Shown: positions 26,661-35,136 of the stretch, in pieces | Layout: every line of letters starts with the position of its first letter | Numbering within the stretch: position 1 is the stretch's first letter | Assembly: GCF_900069005.2 (NCBI RefSeq) | Contig: NZ_LN831279.1 | Span: forward strand, 2,425,875 to 2,489,874 | Direction of reading: 5' to 3' | Length of the DNA: 64,000 nt | Source: Paenibacillus sp. GM2 | GTDB lineage: Bacteria; Bacillota; Bacilli; Paenibacillales; Paenibacillaceae | Notes under the pieces: generated by a model | The model's database searches: none | What the model saw: the letters and a program-made list of their open reading frames with translations, nothing else | Told to the model about the DNA's origin: nothing | Made by a program: the position numbers and the translations under genes

Positions 26661-27332
26661 TCAGGCGAATCCATTCTCAACTAGAAATGATAAATTTACA
26701 TTTGAAGGATTGCCGCTTTGCGATTGGCTTGATGGGTCATGGTTAAATTTCAGCAGATGCTCCACATACTTGCCTAGCACATCCGTCTCCAGATTGACCG
26801 TGTCCCCCGCACGTTTTAACGCTAGCACTGTCTCGCTCCAGGTATGTGGAATGATGGATACCCTGAACCTTCCTCCTTCAACGCTGGCGACCGTCAGGCT
26901 GATGCCATCAATCGTAATCGAGCCTTGCGGGATAATGTATTTAAAAAGAGCTGGCTCCGAGGGTTCAATTTCAACGAGGACCGCATTTTGATCTTGACGC
27001 ATGCTTGCAATCGTGCCGGTTCCGTCCACATGGCCTTGTACGATATGTCCGCCGAATCGTCCGCCAGCAGTCATAGCTCGTTCCAGATTCACCTTGCTGC
27101 CAGGCTTCAAACGGCTCAGATTCGTATGTCGATAAGTTTGTGGCATGACATCTACCGTAAAGCCGGAAGCTTCCAGGGAAGTGGCGGTCAGGCATACACC
27201 ATTTACTGAGATGCTATCCCCCAGCTTCACATCGTCCATAATGCGGCTGGCCAGAATACCGAGAACCATCGCTTCCCCTTTATGGCTGATCGATTTCATC
27301 GTACCGATCTCTTCAACAATTCCAGTGAACAT
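26661..27332 (-). CDS. ribE: Riboflavin synthase alpha chain
   Basis: Dismutates two lumazines to riboflavin and an aminouracil. The 223-residue protein has the N-terminal MFTGIVEEIG and two repeated lumazine-binding barrels (GDSISVNGVCLTAT and GSITIDGISLTVAS). ATG after AAGGAGG. The C-terminal 20 residues after FNHDP are a Ser/Asn-rich extension. Second gene of the rib operon. Confidence 0.96.
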   Translation of the reverse strand: MFTGIVEEIGTMKSISHKGEAMVLGILASRIMDDVKLGDSISVNGVCLTATSLEASGFTVDVMPQTYRHTNLSRLKPGSKVNLERAMTAGGRFGGHIVQGHVDGTGTIASMRQDQNAVLVEIEPSEPALFKYIIPQGSITIDGISLTVASVEGGRFRVSIIPHTWSETVLALKRAGDTVNLETDVLGKYVEHLLKFNHDPSSQSQSGNPSNVNLSFLVENGFA

Positions 27333-27362
27333 GATCTTGCCTCCTTGTTGCCCTGTATCAGG

Positions 27363-28466
27363 TTATACGGAATACATCGGCTGTCCTTTGACACAAATAT
27401 TATCACCAATGAGCTCCACTTCCATATCCTTTAACACTATGCTATCTTGCATTCGTTCATAGCCGTCAAAGATAAAGCTCCCTGGAGACTCAAGGCCGCC
27501 AATGAGTTTGGGAGCCATAAATATCATCAATTCATCAACCAAATGATGCTGCAGCATCGACCCGTTGATCCTTCCTCCACCCTCGACCAGAATCGAGGCC
27601 ATCTCACGTTCGCCAAGCAGGCGCATGGCAAGTTCCAGATCAACCTCTGGCCCGTCTCCACATATGATGATTTCAATGCCTTGCTCGCGCAGTGCATCTA
27701 TTCTGTCTTGAGCCGCACGGCTTGTTGTCAATAGAATGGTCGGTGCCTTGCCATCCGTTAGGACTTGGCTATTCCCGGGAACCCTTAAGGCTGAATCCAC
27801 GATAATTCGAACAGGAGATAACCCCGGAACCGACAACCTTGTTGTAAGCAGTGGATCATCGGCGATGACCGTTCCGACCCCCACCAGAATCGCCTGATGC
27901 TGATGACGCAAGGTGTGCACGATTTCGCGGGCAGCCTCATTGGAGATCCATTTGCTGTCTCCGCTCTTCGAGGCGATCTTGCCGTCCAGAGTACTCGCTG
28001 TCTTAAGAGTGATATAGGGCAACTTCGTGGTAATATACTTGTTGAATTTTCTATTGAGCTTAATCGCCCGCTCACGCAGCACTCCGACTTCCACCTCAAT
28101 GCCACTCTCGCGCAACATCTCGATCCCTCTGCCTGCTACACTTGGATTTGGATCTTCACAAGCTACAACGACACGCTTTACCTTCTCCCGAATGAGTCGC
28201 TGCGAGCATGGAGGCGTCATTCCGTAATGACTGCAAGGTTCCAAGGAGACATAGACCGTACTATCCTCGGCCTCAGCACCCGCCATGTTTAGAGCGTGAA
28301 CCTCCGCATGGGCGGTTCCTCTTTTCAAATGTGTACCCATACCTATGACAGCCCCGTTCTTGACGACAACCGCGCCGACCACAGGATTAATTCCAGTCTG
28401 GCCCAAAGCACGCTCAGCCATATCCAGAGCAAGACCCATATAAAACTCATCGTTCAGCAGCTGCAC
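27363..28466 (-). CDS. ribD: Bifunctional riboflavin deaminase/reductase
   Basis: Deaminates and reduces the early pyrimidine intermediate of riboflavin synthesis. The N-terminal deaminase has the zinc motifs HAEVHAL and PCSHYGMTPPC; the C-terminal reductase starts near residue 145 (YITLKTASTLDGKIAS) and has LVEGGGRINGSML. I place the start at the GTG at 28466, after GGGAGGTG, giving 367 residues; a longer frame from 28484 has no ribosome binding site. First gene behind the FMN riboswitch. Confidence 0.95.
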   Translation of the reverse strand: MQLLNDEFYMGLALDMAERALGQTGINPVVGAVVVKNGAVIGMGTHLKRGTAHAEVHALNMAGAEAEDSTVYVSLEPCSHYGMTPPCSQRLIREKVKRVVVACEDPNPSVAGRGIEMLRESGIEVEVGVLRERAIKLNRKFNKYITTKLPYITLKTASTLDGKIASKSGDSKWISNEAAREIVHTLRHQHQAILVGVGTVIADDPLLTTRLSVPGLSPVRIIVDSALRVPGNSQVLTDGKAPTILLTTSRAAQDRIDALREQGIEIIICGDGPEVDLELAMRLLGEREMASILVEGGGRINGSMLQHHLVDELMIFMAPKLIGGLESPGSFIFDGYERMQDSIVLKDMEVELIGDNICVKGQPMYSV

Positions 28467-28507
28467 TTTTCCCACCTCCCTCACTATCTAATCTGTTGTA
28501 GAACCCA

Positions 28508-28545
28508 AAAATAAAACCCCGACGGATTCTAATCCATCAGGGTTA
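28508..28545 (-). terminator. Terminator of the FMN riboswitch leader
   Basis: Minus-strand hairpin AACCCTGATGGA / TCCGTCGGGGTT followed by TTATTTTT, 42 bases ahead of the ribD start. It is the likely off-state terminator of the riboswitch. Confidence 0.82.
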
Positions 28546-28731
28546 TTATGAGAGTGAGTACGCAAAAAAATCACATCGCTGAACAGACAAAGCCATCATG
28601 GCTATGCTGTAACAGAAGCTATGTACATTATGCACATTAACTTTGTGAAAATGAGAACTTAACGGCTGCAAATATGCGACATATTTAAGTATGTCCCAGC
28701 GCATAATGTTAGCCAAAAGCTCTGCTGCGTC

Positions 28732-28922
28732 TTCCTTCTCCCATCCAGACTATACTGTCGGTCCCGGAATCTCACCGGCTCAGCCATATATCTCATGATT
28801 AGAAATCAAGTGATATACAGGTCACGGACTCGTGCATGCATCTCATCAGGCTTAAGAAGCCCCATCAAATAACGCATGCCATCACCGTCGGTTGGGAATT
28901 GCACCCGACCCCGAAGGAAAAA
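28732..28922 (-). promoter_or_regulatory. FMN riboswitch (RFN element)
   Basis: The minus strand carries the conserved RFN blocks in order: CCTTCGGGGTCGGGTG near 28915, AATTCCCAACCGACGGTGAT, then GAGCCGGTGAGATTCCGGGA and CGACAGTATAGTCTGGATGG up to 28732. FMN binding is known to stop rib operon transcription. About 190 bases separate the aptamer from the terminator hairpin. Confidence 0.97.
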
Positions 28923-28956
28923 TTATTCGATTGTGCAAAACTTTGTTGCATAACGA

Positions 28957-28985
28957 ATGTTATCACTATCCCCCTAAAAAATCAA
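28957..28985 (-). promoter_or_regulatory. Promoter of the riboflavin operon
   Basis: TTGATT and TAACAT with a 17-base spacer on the minus strand, about 35 bases before the FMN aptamer. Confidence 0.5.
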
Positions 28986-29024
28986 GGATCGAACAGACTC
29001 TCCGCAGATAAGGCAAGCATTCTG

Positions 29025-29054
29025 TGAATAAAATCTCTTGCTGAGCAGATGATA
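29025..29054 (+). promoter_or_regulatory. Possible sigma-G promoter of tlp
   Basis: TGAATA and GATGATA with a 17-base spacer. The -35 box fits sigma-G well; the -10 fits partly. Forespore expression would suit tlp. Confidence 0.35.
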
Positions 29055-29107
29055 ATCACTGACGTCCAGCGTCGATTTTACAATCAAGACTTAAAGGAGG
29101 CAATTCC

Positions 29108-29329
29108 ATGGCTAAGCCCGACGATCGTTCGGACAACGCGCAAAAATTAAGCAAACATATAAGTAATACCATCCAAAATTTTCGTGAAGGTCAGGACTAC
29201 CTGAGCGAGCATGCCGATGAAATCTCCGGTACGGAAAAGCAGCAAATCGAGGACAAGAACAAGAAACGTCTAAGAAGCATTGAAGGATTCCGCGAAGAAA
29301 TCAAGGATGAAAAGTCCGATCAGCAATAG
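29108..29329 (+). CDS. tlp: Small acid-soluble spore protein Tlp
   Basis: Minor forespore protein found in the spore core of Bacillales. The 73-residue protein is hydrophilic and helical with the family core NFREGQDYLSEHADEIS and a Lys/Glu-rich C-terminus. ATG after AAAGGAGG. Divergent from the rib operon and convergent with ppiB, sharing a bidirectional terminator. Function beyond being a spore protein is not known. Confidence 0.9.
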   Translation: MAKPDDRSDNAQKLSKHISNTIQNFREGQDYLSEHADEISGTEKQQIEDKNKKRLRSIEGFREEIKDEKSDQQ

Positions 29330-29353
29330 TTCTAGAAAATAGCACTACAAGAA

Positions 29354-29377
29354 AGAGCCTGCGAGTTCGCAGGCTCT
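29354..29377. terminator. Bidirectional terminator between tlp and ppiB
   Basis: Perfect hairpin AGAGCCTGCGA-GT-TCGCAGGCTCT located between the convergent tlp and ppiB stops. Confidence 0.75.
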
Positions 29378-29394
29378 TATTGCATACATTTGTA

Positions 29395-29838
29395 CTATTC
29401 GTCCCAAACTGTTACTTCTTGCATCTTGTCGCCAGGACGTACTTGATCCACAAGATCCATACCGGAGGTTACTTTGCCAAATACGGTATGTACCCCGTTA
29501 AGATGTGGTTGTTGTTCGTATACGATAAAGAATTGGCTGCCGCCAGTATCTTTACCCGCATGGGCCATGGACAAAACACCGCGTTCATGCTTTGTTACGT
29601 TCGTTGCTGTCTCGCATTTGATGGTGTAGCCAGGGCCACCTGTACCATTTCCGGTCGGGCATCCCCCTTGGGCTACAAAGCCCGGAATTACGCGATGGAA
29701 CGTAAGTCCGTTGTAGAAACCGGAATTAGCCAGCTTCTCAAAGTTTGCTACCGTACCTGGTGCTTCTTCAGGCAGAAATTGAATTTCAACCACTCCGCCA
29801 TTTTCCAATACGATCTTCCCTTTTTTCATATCGGTCAC
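29395..29838 (-). CDS. ppiB: Peptidyl-prolyl cis-trans isomerase (cyclophilin)
   Basis: Cytoplasmic cyclophilin that speeds proline isomerisation in protein folding. The 147-residue protein has the catalytic block [13 protein letters not shown] with the active arginine, GSQFFIV, and [13 protein letters not shown]. No signal peptide. ATG start. It lies between tlp and lysA. Confidence 0.95.
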   Translation of the reverse strand: MTDMKKGKIVLENGGVVEIQFLPEEAPGTVANFEKLANSGFYNGLTFHRVIPGFVAQGGCPTGNGTGGPGYTIKCETATNVTKHERGVLSMAHAGKDTGGSQFFIVYEQQPHLNGVHTVFGKVTSGMDLVDQVRPGDKMQEVTVWDE

Positions 29839-29926
29839 TTCCTCTTATTTAATCGTTAGTCAAAAACCTATTCCAGTGTACTATGAAATCTCCGGTAGAG
29901 CAAAGAGGAAGCCAATTATACAAAAT

Positions 29927-29971
29927 GAAAAACCGTGAAGAATGCGCCATTCATGCGTTCTCCTCACGGTT
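29927..29971 (-). terminator. Terminator of lysA
   Basis: Minus-strand hairpin AACCGTGAGGAGAACG... / ...TTCTTCACGGTT followed by TTTCATTTT, 45 bases after the lysA stop. Confidence 0.75.
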
Positions 29972-30015
29972 CTAATCATTATTGACACAAAAGCCCGCTC
30001 TTAATCCTCAGACTC

Positions 30016-31347
30016 TCATTTGTAGGAGGGCTGCTTTGAAATCCGCTCAGGAATCGTATCATAAGCAACGATGTCATCGAGCGTCTCGCGCCTTACTACG
30101 ATATCGCTGTGTCCATCCTTAACAAATACAACAGCTGGACGCGGAATCCGGTTGTAGTTGCTTGCCATCGCATAATTGTAAGCTCCCGTACAAGCCACTG
30201 CTAATAGATCTCCGGTGTTTACCGTTGGCAGCTCAATATCCCAGATCAGCATATCGCCTGTTTCACAGCATTTACCGGCAATCGATACCGTCTCTTCATT
30301 GGAATCGAAAGCACGGTTCGCCAGCAATGCCTCATATTTGGACTCATAAAGAGCCGGACGCGGATTGTCGGTCATGCCCCCATCGACAGCTACATATTTG
30401 CGTACGCCGGGAATGTCTTTATTCGTTCCAACCGTATAGAGCGTAGTACCGGCATCGCCTACAATACTGCGACCAGGCTCCACCCAAATTTCCGGAAGCT
30501 CAGGATAGCTAAGGCTAAAGTGCTGCTTAACAGCGTCCGTAATTGCTTTGACATAATCAGCAACCTTCAGCGGCTTATCCTCTTCCGTATATCTTATCCC
30601 AAAGCCCCCGCCAAGATTAACTACTTTAAACAGAACACCAAGCTGTTCCTTGACATGAGCCGCAAAATCAGCAACTCGCTCAACCGCTAACTGGAACCCC
30701 TCAACCTCAAAAATCTGCGAACCGATATGTGAATGCACCCCGAGCAGATTCAGATGATTGCACAAGCCCGCCGCCTTAACTGCTTCGAAGGCAGCTCCGT
30801 TTCCGATATCAAAACCAAATTTGGAATCGATCTGTCCGGTTGAAATATACTCATGCGTATGCGCTTCGACTCCAGGAGTCACGCGAAGCAAAATATTTAC
30901 CACAGCGTTCTTCTCAGACGCAATGGCCTGCAGCATATGCAGCTCCACCAAATTATCGACTACAAAGCAGCCGATGCCCGCGTCAATAGCCATCCCCAGC
31001 TCAAATGGCGTCTTGTTGTTGCCGTGGAAGTGAATTCTCTGCGCAGGAAAGCCTGCTTGCAGTGCAGTATACAATTCGCCTTCTGATACTACGTCCAGGG
31101 ACAGGCCTTCCTCTTCAACCAGCCGGCACATAGCCATAACACAAAAGGCTTTACTTGCATATGCAACCTGGAAGGACAAACCGGATGCCCGGAAGGCATC
31201 CATATATTCACGGCTCCGTTGCCGTATAAGGTCTTCATCTACAATATAGAGCGGTGTGCCGTAGGTCTCTTTGAGCTCTACTGTATCACAGCCGCCGATT
31301 TCCAGATGGCCTTTCGTATTAATTTTGCTCGTACCGTGTAAATACAT
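30016..31347 (-). CDS. lysA: Diaminopimelate decarboxylase
   Basis: PLP enzyme that converts meso-diaminopimelate to lysine. The 443-residue protein has the PLP lysine in VAYASKAFCV, the GGGFGIRY phosphate loop, the EPGRSIVGD block and the CETGDML cysteine of the second subunit's active site. ATG after GGAGG. It follows spoVAF, as in B. subtilis, across a 113-base gap with a possible TATACT -10 box. Confidence 0.96.
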   Translation of the reverse strand: MYLHGTSKINTKGHLEIGGCDTVELKETYGTPLYIVDEDLIRQRSREYMDAFRASGLSFQVAYASKAFCVMAMCRLVEEEGLSLDVVSEGELYTALQAGFPAQRIHFHGNNKTPFELGMAIDAGIGCFVVDNLVELHMLQAIASEKNAVVNILLRVTPGVEAHTHEYISTGQIDSKFGFDIGNGAAFEAVKAAGLCNHLNLLGVHSHIGSQIFEVEGFQLAVERVADFAAHVKEQLGVLFKVVNLGGGFGIRYTEEDKPLKVADYVKAITDAVKQHFSLSYPELPEIWVEPGRSIVGDAGTTLYTVGTNKDIPGVRKYVAVDGGMTDNPRPALYESKYEALLANRAFDSNEETVSIAGKCCETGDMLIWDIELPTVNTGDLLAVACTGAYNYAMASNYNRIPRPAVVFVKDGHSDIVVRRETLDDIVAYDTIPERISKQPSYK

Positions 31348-31460
31348 CTATGCAATCCTCCACTGTTTTCAATTTTACACCAGTATAGCAAACAAACGGT
31401 GAACTGAAAAATGGATTATTGTGAACATGATTTGTGTTATTTGGTAGACACGCCCACCAT

Positions 31461-33143
31461 CTATTCGTTCTGCGGCATCCGCGTGCGGTCACGCGGCTTG
31501 TTGAAAGACGGTCTTTGCTTGGATGTCATAACCGGAACCCGGAACAATATCGCAGCCATTGCTTTGGCATTAAACGGGATAAATGGCCACAAATAAGGCG
31601 AGTTATAGGAACGTTGAAAAGTTAGGAACAGAATATACAACGTTGTTCCGACAACAAGGCCAGGCCCGCCAAATATAGCCACCGCGACGAGCAGGAACAA
31701 CCGGACCATCCGATTGGCCAGCCCCAATTCATAACTTGGCGTTGCGAACATCCCGATCGCTGCGATCGCCATATACAAAATGACCTCGTTGATGAACAAG
31801 CCCGTTTTAACGGCAATATCACCGATCATAATCGCCGCGATCAAGCCCATTGCGGAGGCCAGCGGCGTTGGAGTATGCACTGCGGCCATGCGCATCAAAT
31901 CCACGCCAAACTCTACAAGCAGGAATTGGGCGATTAGAGGAATTTTCGCTTTATCATGCGGACCGACAAAGTCTAGTATAGCCGGCTTGAATTCCGGATG
32001 CATCACAATCAACAGCCATAATGGCAGTAGAAATAGCGACGCAAAAATACCAAAAAAGCGGACCCATCTTAGATAAGTGCCCATGAAAGCAGTTTGCCTG
32101 TTCTCTTCGGCGTGTTGGCATAAATCAAAGAAGGTCGTAGGCAAAATAATGACACTGGGCGAAGTATCAACGAATAATACAATCCTTCCTTCGAGTAAAT
32201 GGGAAGCGACGACATCCGGGCGCTCGGAATATCGGACATGAGGGTACGGGCTCCAGCCTCTGTGCAAAATAGCTTCTTCCAGCTGTTTGTCGGCCAGCGG
32301 AATTCCGTCTATGTCTAAGCTGGTTAGTTTCTTCCGGACTGCTCCAATCTCCAGCTTATCGGCGATATCATCAATATAGGCCAGACTTACATCTGTCTTT
32401 GTCCGCCTGCCCACCTGAAAGGCCTCGAACTTCAACCCAGGGTCACGAAGCCGCCGCCGCACCAGAGACACATTTGTCAGCATCGTCTCCGTAAAGCCAT
32501 CCCTGGCTCCGCGAACGACCCGTTCAAGCGACGGTTCTTCCGGACTACGCACCGGATATTGACGCGTATCCATAATAATCGCCGTTTGTTCGCCCTCTAT
32601 GAAGAAAGCGCTCATCCCGATCAGGATGTTATCAATCACAACGCTTAATTCCTCAGCCTTCTCCACCTGAATATGCGGGATATACATTTCGAAAAAGGAT
32701 CGCATTGCCCCCCCGGACAAATTGTCCGGCGTTAAATAAGTGAGCCGTTTAATAATCTCCAGCATTATCTCGCTGTCTGCGAAGCCATTAATGAAGAGCA
32801 TGCCCGTCTTCTTGCCAGCGAAGCTCATTTCGCGGAAGACGACATCAAAGCTCTTGCCAAGACCGATCACTTCTTCAAGCGTTCGTTTCGTTGTGGCTAG
32901 ACTTCTGCTGATTCTATCGCTCTGCTGCCAATATATGATGGAATCCTCGAGGGAGTCAGACTTTTCTGCGTCCCTTTTTTGCTGAACCTCTTTTTTGGTC
33001 CAAATGCCTATATGAGGCTCCTCTGCAGGAGTCTTCTTATCGGTATCCTGCTCCGCCTGTTTTTCCTGATCCGATTCTTGAATAAAGCCAGGCATATTCT
33101 CGCCATCAGCATGTTCCCGGATATGATCATTTTCTTGGTCCAT
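31461..33143 (-). CDS. spoVAF: Stage V sporulation protein AF (GerA-family)
   Basis: Spore inner-membrane protein of the GerA/SpoVAF family. The first 85 residues are acidic and variable; family homology begins with SRSLATTKRTLEEVIGL and includes DGFTETMLTNVSLVRRRL and the membrane half with five segments from about residue 355 on. I choose the ATG at 33143, ten bases after AAGGGAG. In B. subtilis it follows spoVAE; here a 400-base gap with two repeat copies separates it from spoVAB. SpoVAF supports germination signalling together with the GerA receptors. Confidence 0.88.
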   Translation of the reverse strand: MDQENDHIREHADGENMPGFIQESDQEKQAEQDTDKKTPAEEPHIGIWTKKEVQQKRDAEKSDSLEDSIIYWQQSDRISRSLATTKRTLEEVIGLGKSFDVVFREMSFAGKKTGMLFINGFADSEIMLEIIKRLTYLTPDNLSGGAMRSFFEMYIPHIQVEKAEELSVVIDNILIGMSAFFIEGEQTAIIMDTRQYPVRSPEEPSLERVVRGARDGFTETMLTNVSLVRRRLRDPGLKFEAFQVGRRTKTDVSLAYIDDIADKLEIGAVRKKLTSLDIDGIPLADKQLEEAILHRGWSPYPHVRYSERPDVVASHLLEGRIVLFVDTSPSVIILPTTFFDLCQHAEENRQTAFMGTYLRWVRFFGIFASLFLLPLWLLIVMHPEFKPAILDFVGPHDKAKIPLIAQFLLVEFGVDLMRMAAVHTPTPLASAMGLIAAIMIGDIAVKTGLFINEVILYMAIAAIGMFATPSYELGLANRMVRLFLLVAVAIFGGPGLVVGTTLYILFLTFQRSYNSPYLWPFIPFNAKAMAAILFRVPVMTSKQRPSFNKPRDRTRMPQNE

Positions 33144-33251
33144 CGTATAATAGCTCCCTTCGAAAATATGGCTGCGATATTCTTGAAATTCATTAATGGG
33201 CAACAGGGCTAAAGCGGCCTTCGGTTACAATTCCTCACCTTAATTCAATAA

Positions 33252-33425
33252 GATTCAAAAATCCGGTTTTCAACACCGAGAAGGTTGGATGAAGCTTAGG
33301 GGTCGAGGAGCGGAACGTACGGTTTGGGTACGTGAGCACCGGAGGGCCCGGCTGAATTCAAGATTCGATGCCGAATCCGCTCCCCTGATCTACCTCGTGG
33401 TCAAAAGCGGATTTTTAAATTTCCT
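33252..33425. repeat. Palindromic repeat, copy 1 of a 186-bp tandem pair
   Basis: About 174 bp with inverted ends (GATTCAAAAATCCGGTTTTCA and the complement of a GGAAATTTAAAAATCCGC end) and an internal hairpin ACGTAC-GGTTTGG-GTACGT (33315-33333). It shares a 4-substitution match with copy 2. The motif AGCTTCATCCAACCTTCT and TTCGGCATCG(A/G)ATCTT (minus strand) recur in the element at 48.1 kb. A frame stays open across both copies but looks fortuitous. Confidence 0.85.
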
Positions 33426-33437
33426 CATTTCAGTAAA

Positions 33438-33611
33438 GATTCAAAAATCCGGTTTTCAATACCGAGAAGGTTGGATGAAGCTTAGGGGCCGAGGAGCGGA
33501 ACGTACGGTTTGGGTACGTGAGCACCGGAGGGCCTGGCTGAATTCAAGATTCGATGCCGAATCCGCTCCCCTGATCTACCTCGTGGTCAAAAGCGGATTT
33601 TTGAATTTCCT
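33438..33611. repeat. Palindromic repeat, copy 2 of a 186-bp tandem pair
   Basis: Near-identical to copy 1 (I count four substitutions), offset by 186 bases with a 12-base spacer between. Its edge lies on the spoVAB stop codon, with GGAAATTC following the TAA on the minus strand. Confidence 0.85.
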
Positions 33612-34036
33612 TACGGATTGTAAATGAACCATTCGAATAGCGAGCCAGCTACCTTCCCAAACACCATCGCCAGCAGCAAGCCAAATAAGTACCGCTGCAT
33701 ATGAAGCCGTTTGGCAATGATCGGCAGAACGTTCAGCACCTCGGTTAATGCGGCCGCCAGCATGCCGATAAAAATACCATTAAACAGGCCGACAACACCG
33801 CTGAACGCCCAAGGTCCGGCTATTTTCCAATTCCAGAAATCAGCGATCGTACCGAGAAAGGAGCCGCTGACCATCGCGCCTTCATACCAGTGAACTTTAT
33901 CGAAGGTTCGTGTAATCTGAGCGAGACGTGGAATCATATCCAGCACGATAAATAAAGCGATAACCCCGGCACCGACGGCGACTCCTCCAGCAAATCCGAG
34001 AAACATAAGACCACCGTATATCACCGCAACGCTCAA
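33611..34036 (-). CDS. spoVAB: Stage V sporulation protein AB
   Basis: Forespore membrane protein of the spoVA cluster, which moves dipicolinic acid into the spore. The 141-residue protein has about four membrane segments (including FLGFAGGVAVGAGVIALFI and a Gly/Ala-rich stretch GIFIGMLAAALTEVLN). It overlaps the end of spoVAA by four bases. The expected next gene spoVAC does not follow; a tandem repeat and spoVAF come instead. Confidence 0.87.
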   Translation of the reverse strand: MSVAVIYGGLMFLGFAGGVAVGAGVIALFIVLDMIPRLAQITRTFDKVHWYEGAMVSGSFLGTIADFWNWKIAGPWAFSGVVGLFNGIFIGMLAAALTEVLNVLPIIAKRLHMQRYLFGLLLAMVFGKVAGSLFEWFIYNP

Positions 34037-34683
34037 AGGGGCTTCTCCCCCTTCTGCTTAGCCTCTTGTTCGCTCATCCGTTTATATTCCTCAGCAACCA
34101 CATATTGATTCAGATTTTCCTGGTACAGGAACATCTCGACCTCAAGCGGGGTAGGCTCCTCATTCCATTTCTTCTTGAATAGATGATTGAAGAAGATGAT
34201 CATCCCAAAGCCGATGCCAAGGGAGTACGCGCCTTGAAAAAGATAAGGGTGCTCGTCCCGGTGACCCGTAATCATCTCCACGATTCGCACCTGAACCTCC
34301 GGCATGCTTACATCAGCATGGAAGTTCATGATCGTCAATGCGGCTCCAAAGAACAGCAGGAGCCAGACAGCCGCAAATAGCAGAAGTGAAGGCTTCTTCT
34401 CCTTCACGATCATTTCGATCAGCACATGCGACTCGCCGATTACTTCCACCTGAGCCGTCGGAAAGCGCTGCTTGATCACAGAAATCACTTGCAGGGTATC
34501 AATCACGATCAGATTGCCATCGCTCTTCTCCGGACGTTCCAGCTCCAAATTTAGCAGGACTTCTTCTTGATGAGGCTCGGCGAGTACGCGAGCGATGTCG
34601 CGGAGATGAATGGGTGAGCCAACCGGAAGCCTGACCTGCTTGCGCAGCCGAACATAAATGCAGGGATGAGGTATTGGATTCAA
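34033..34683 (-). CDS. spoVAA: Stage V sporulation protein AA
   Basis: First gene of the spoVA cluster. The 216-residue protein has a soluble N-terminal domain of about 120 residues (IYVRLRKQVRLPVGSPIHL is typical) followed by two membrane segments. I start at the TTG at 34683, six bases after AAGGGGTGG; an upstream ATG at 34725 overlaps the promoter. A sigma-G-like promoter lies just ahead, fitting forespore expression. Confidence 0.87.
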   Translation of the reverse strand: MNPIPHPCIYVRLRKQVRLPVGSPIHLRDIARVLAEPHQEEVLLNLELERPEKSDGNLIVIDTLQVISVIKQRFPTAQVEVIGESHVLIEMIVKEKKPSLLLFAAVWLLLFFGAALTIMNFHADVSMPEVQVRIVEMITGHRDEHPYLFQGAYSLGIGFGMIIFFNHLFKKKWNEEPTPLEVEMFLYQENLNQYVVAEEYKRMSEQEAKQKGEKPL

Positions 34684-34714
34684 TGATAGCCACCCCTTTT
34701 TTTCGTAATGTCCA

Positions 34715-34745
34715 TAGTATGCCAAGGGAGACTTACATTTACTCG
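34715..34745 (-). promoter_or_regulatory. Sigma-G-like promoter of spoVAA
   Basis: The -10 CATACTA (minus strand, 34721-34715) is a perfect sigma-G box; an 18-base spacer leads to CGAGTA (34745-34740), a partial -35. It sits about 30 bases ahead of the spoVAA start. Confidence 0.55.
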
Positions 34746-34783
34746 AAAGTTATGACATTCGCGGTTTAAGGCGCTAATAAGAC

Positions 34784-34959
34784 GGTCAAAAATGTCCGTT
34801 AGAACAAGAACAACACAATCTTGTACCCTAACGGACACTTTTGACCTTTAGAAGCACAAATCAGCAGTTTCCCGCGCTCCTTTCCTCTATAATGGACAAA
34901 ATTGACCGTTACAAGCAGGACGAACTAAAAATTGGACGCTAACGGTCCAAAATGTCCGG
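34784..34959. repeat. Array of four TAACGG-type palindromic units
   Basis: Units at 34784-34802 (GGTCAAAAATGTCCGTTAG), 34828-34846 (CTAACGGACACTTTTGACC), 34891-34915 (with GGACAAAATTGACCGTTA) and 34939-34959 (CTAACGGTCCAAAATGTCC). The first two form an almost perfect stem with a 25-base loop. They fill the gap between sigF and spoVAA; no gene is visible here. Confidence 0.75.
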
Positions 34960-35018
34960 CTACTACTCCGGACTGCACCAAAGCACATGAGGATCAGCAG
35001 CATCTATGGGCATGCAAA

Positions 35019-35063
35019 AGGGGTTGTCTAAGGGTCAAAAATTCAACCCTTGAGACAACCCCT
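35019..35063 (-). terminator. Terminator of the sigF operon
   Basis: Long hairpin pairing AGGGGTTGTCT with AGACAACCCCT plus an inner AAGGGT stem, ending in TTTT on the minus strand, about 75 bases after the sigF stop. Confidence 0.8.
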
Positions 35064-35136
35064 GTCTTTCAATCGCATCGAGCTTATCACAGACCTAAAT
35101 CTTAGAGCAGCGATCCAACGTCATCCACTGGAACAG

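Noticed and set aside
33289..33600. Group II intron remnant suggested by an ACGTACGGTTT motif in the repeats
   Set aside because: Only a short similarity to a domain V-like string; no domain V hairpin, no reverse transcriptase and no intron boundaries are visible.
33289..33627. A 112-residue plus-strand frame spanning both 33.3-kb repeat copies, with a 62-residue internal repeat
   Set aside because: The repeat period (186 bases) is a multiple of three, so any open frame in one copy stays open in both. No ribosome binding site is present and the frame ends by running into spoVAB antisense.
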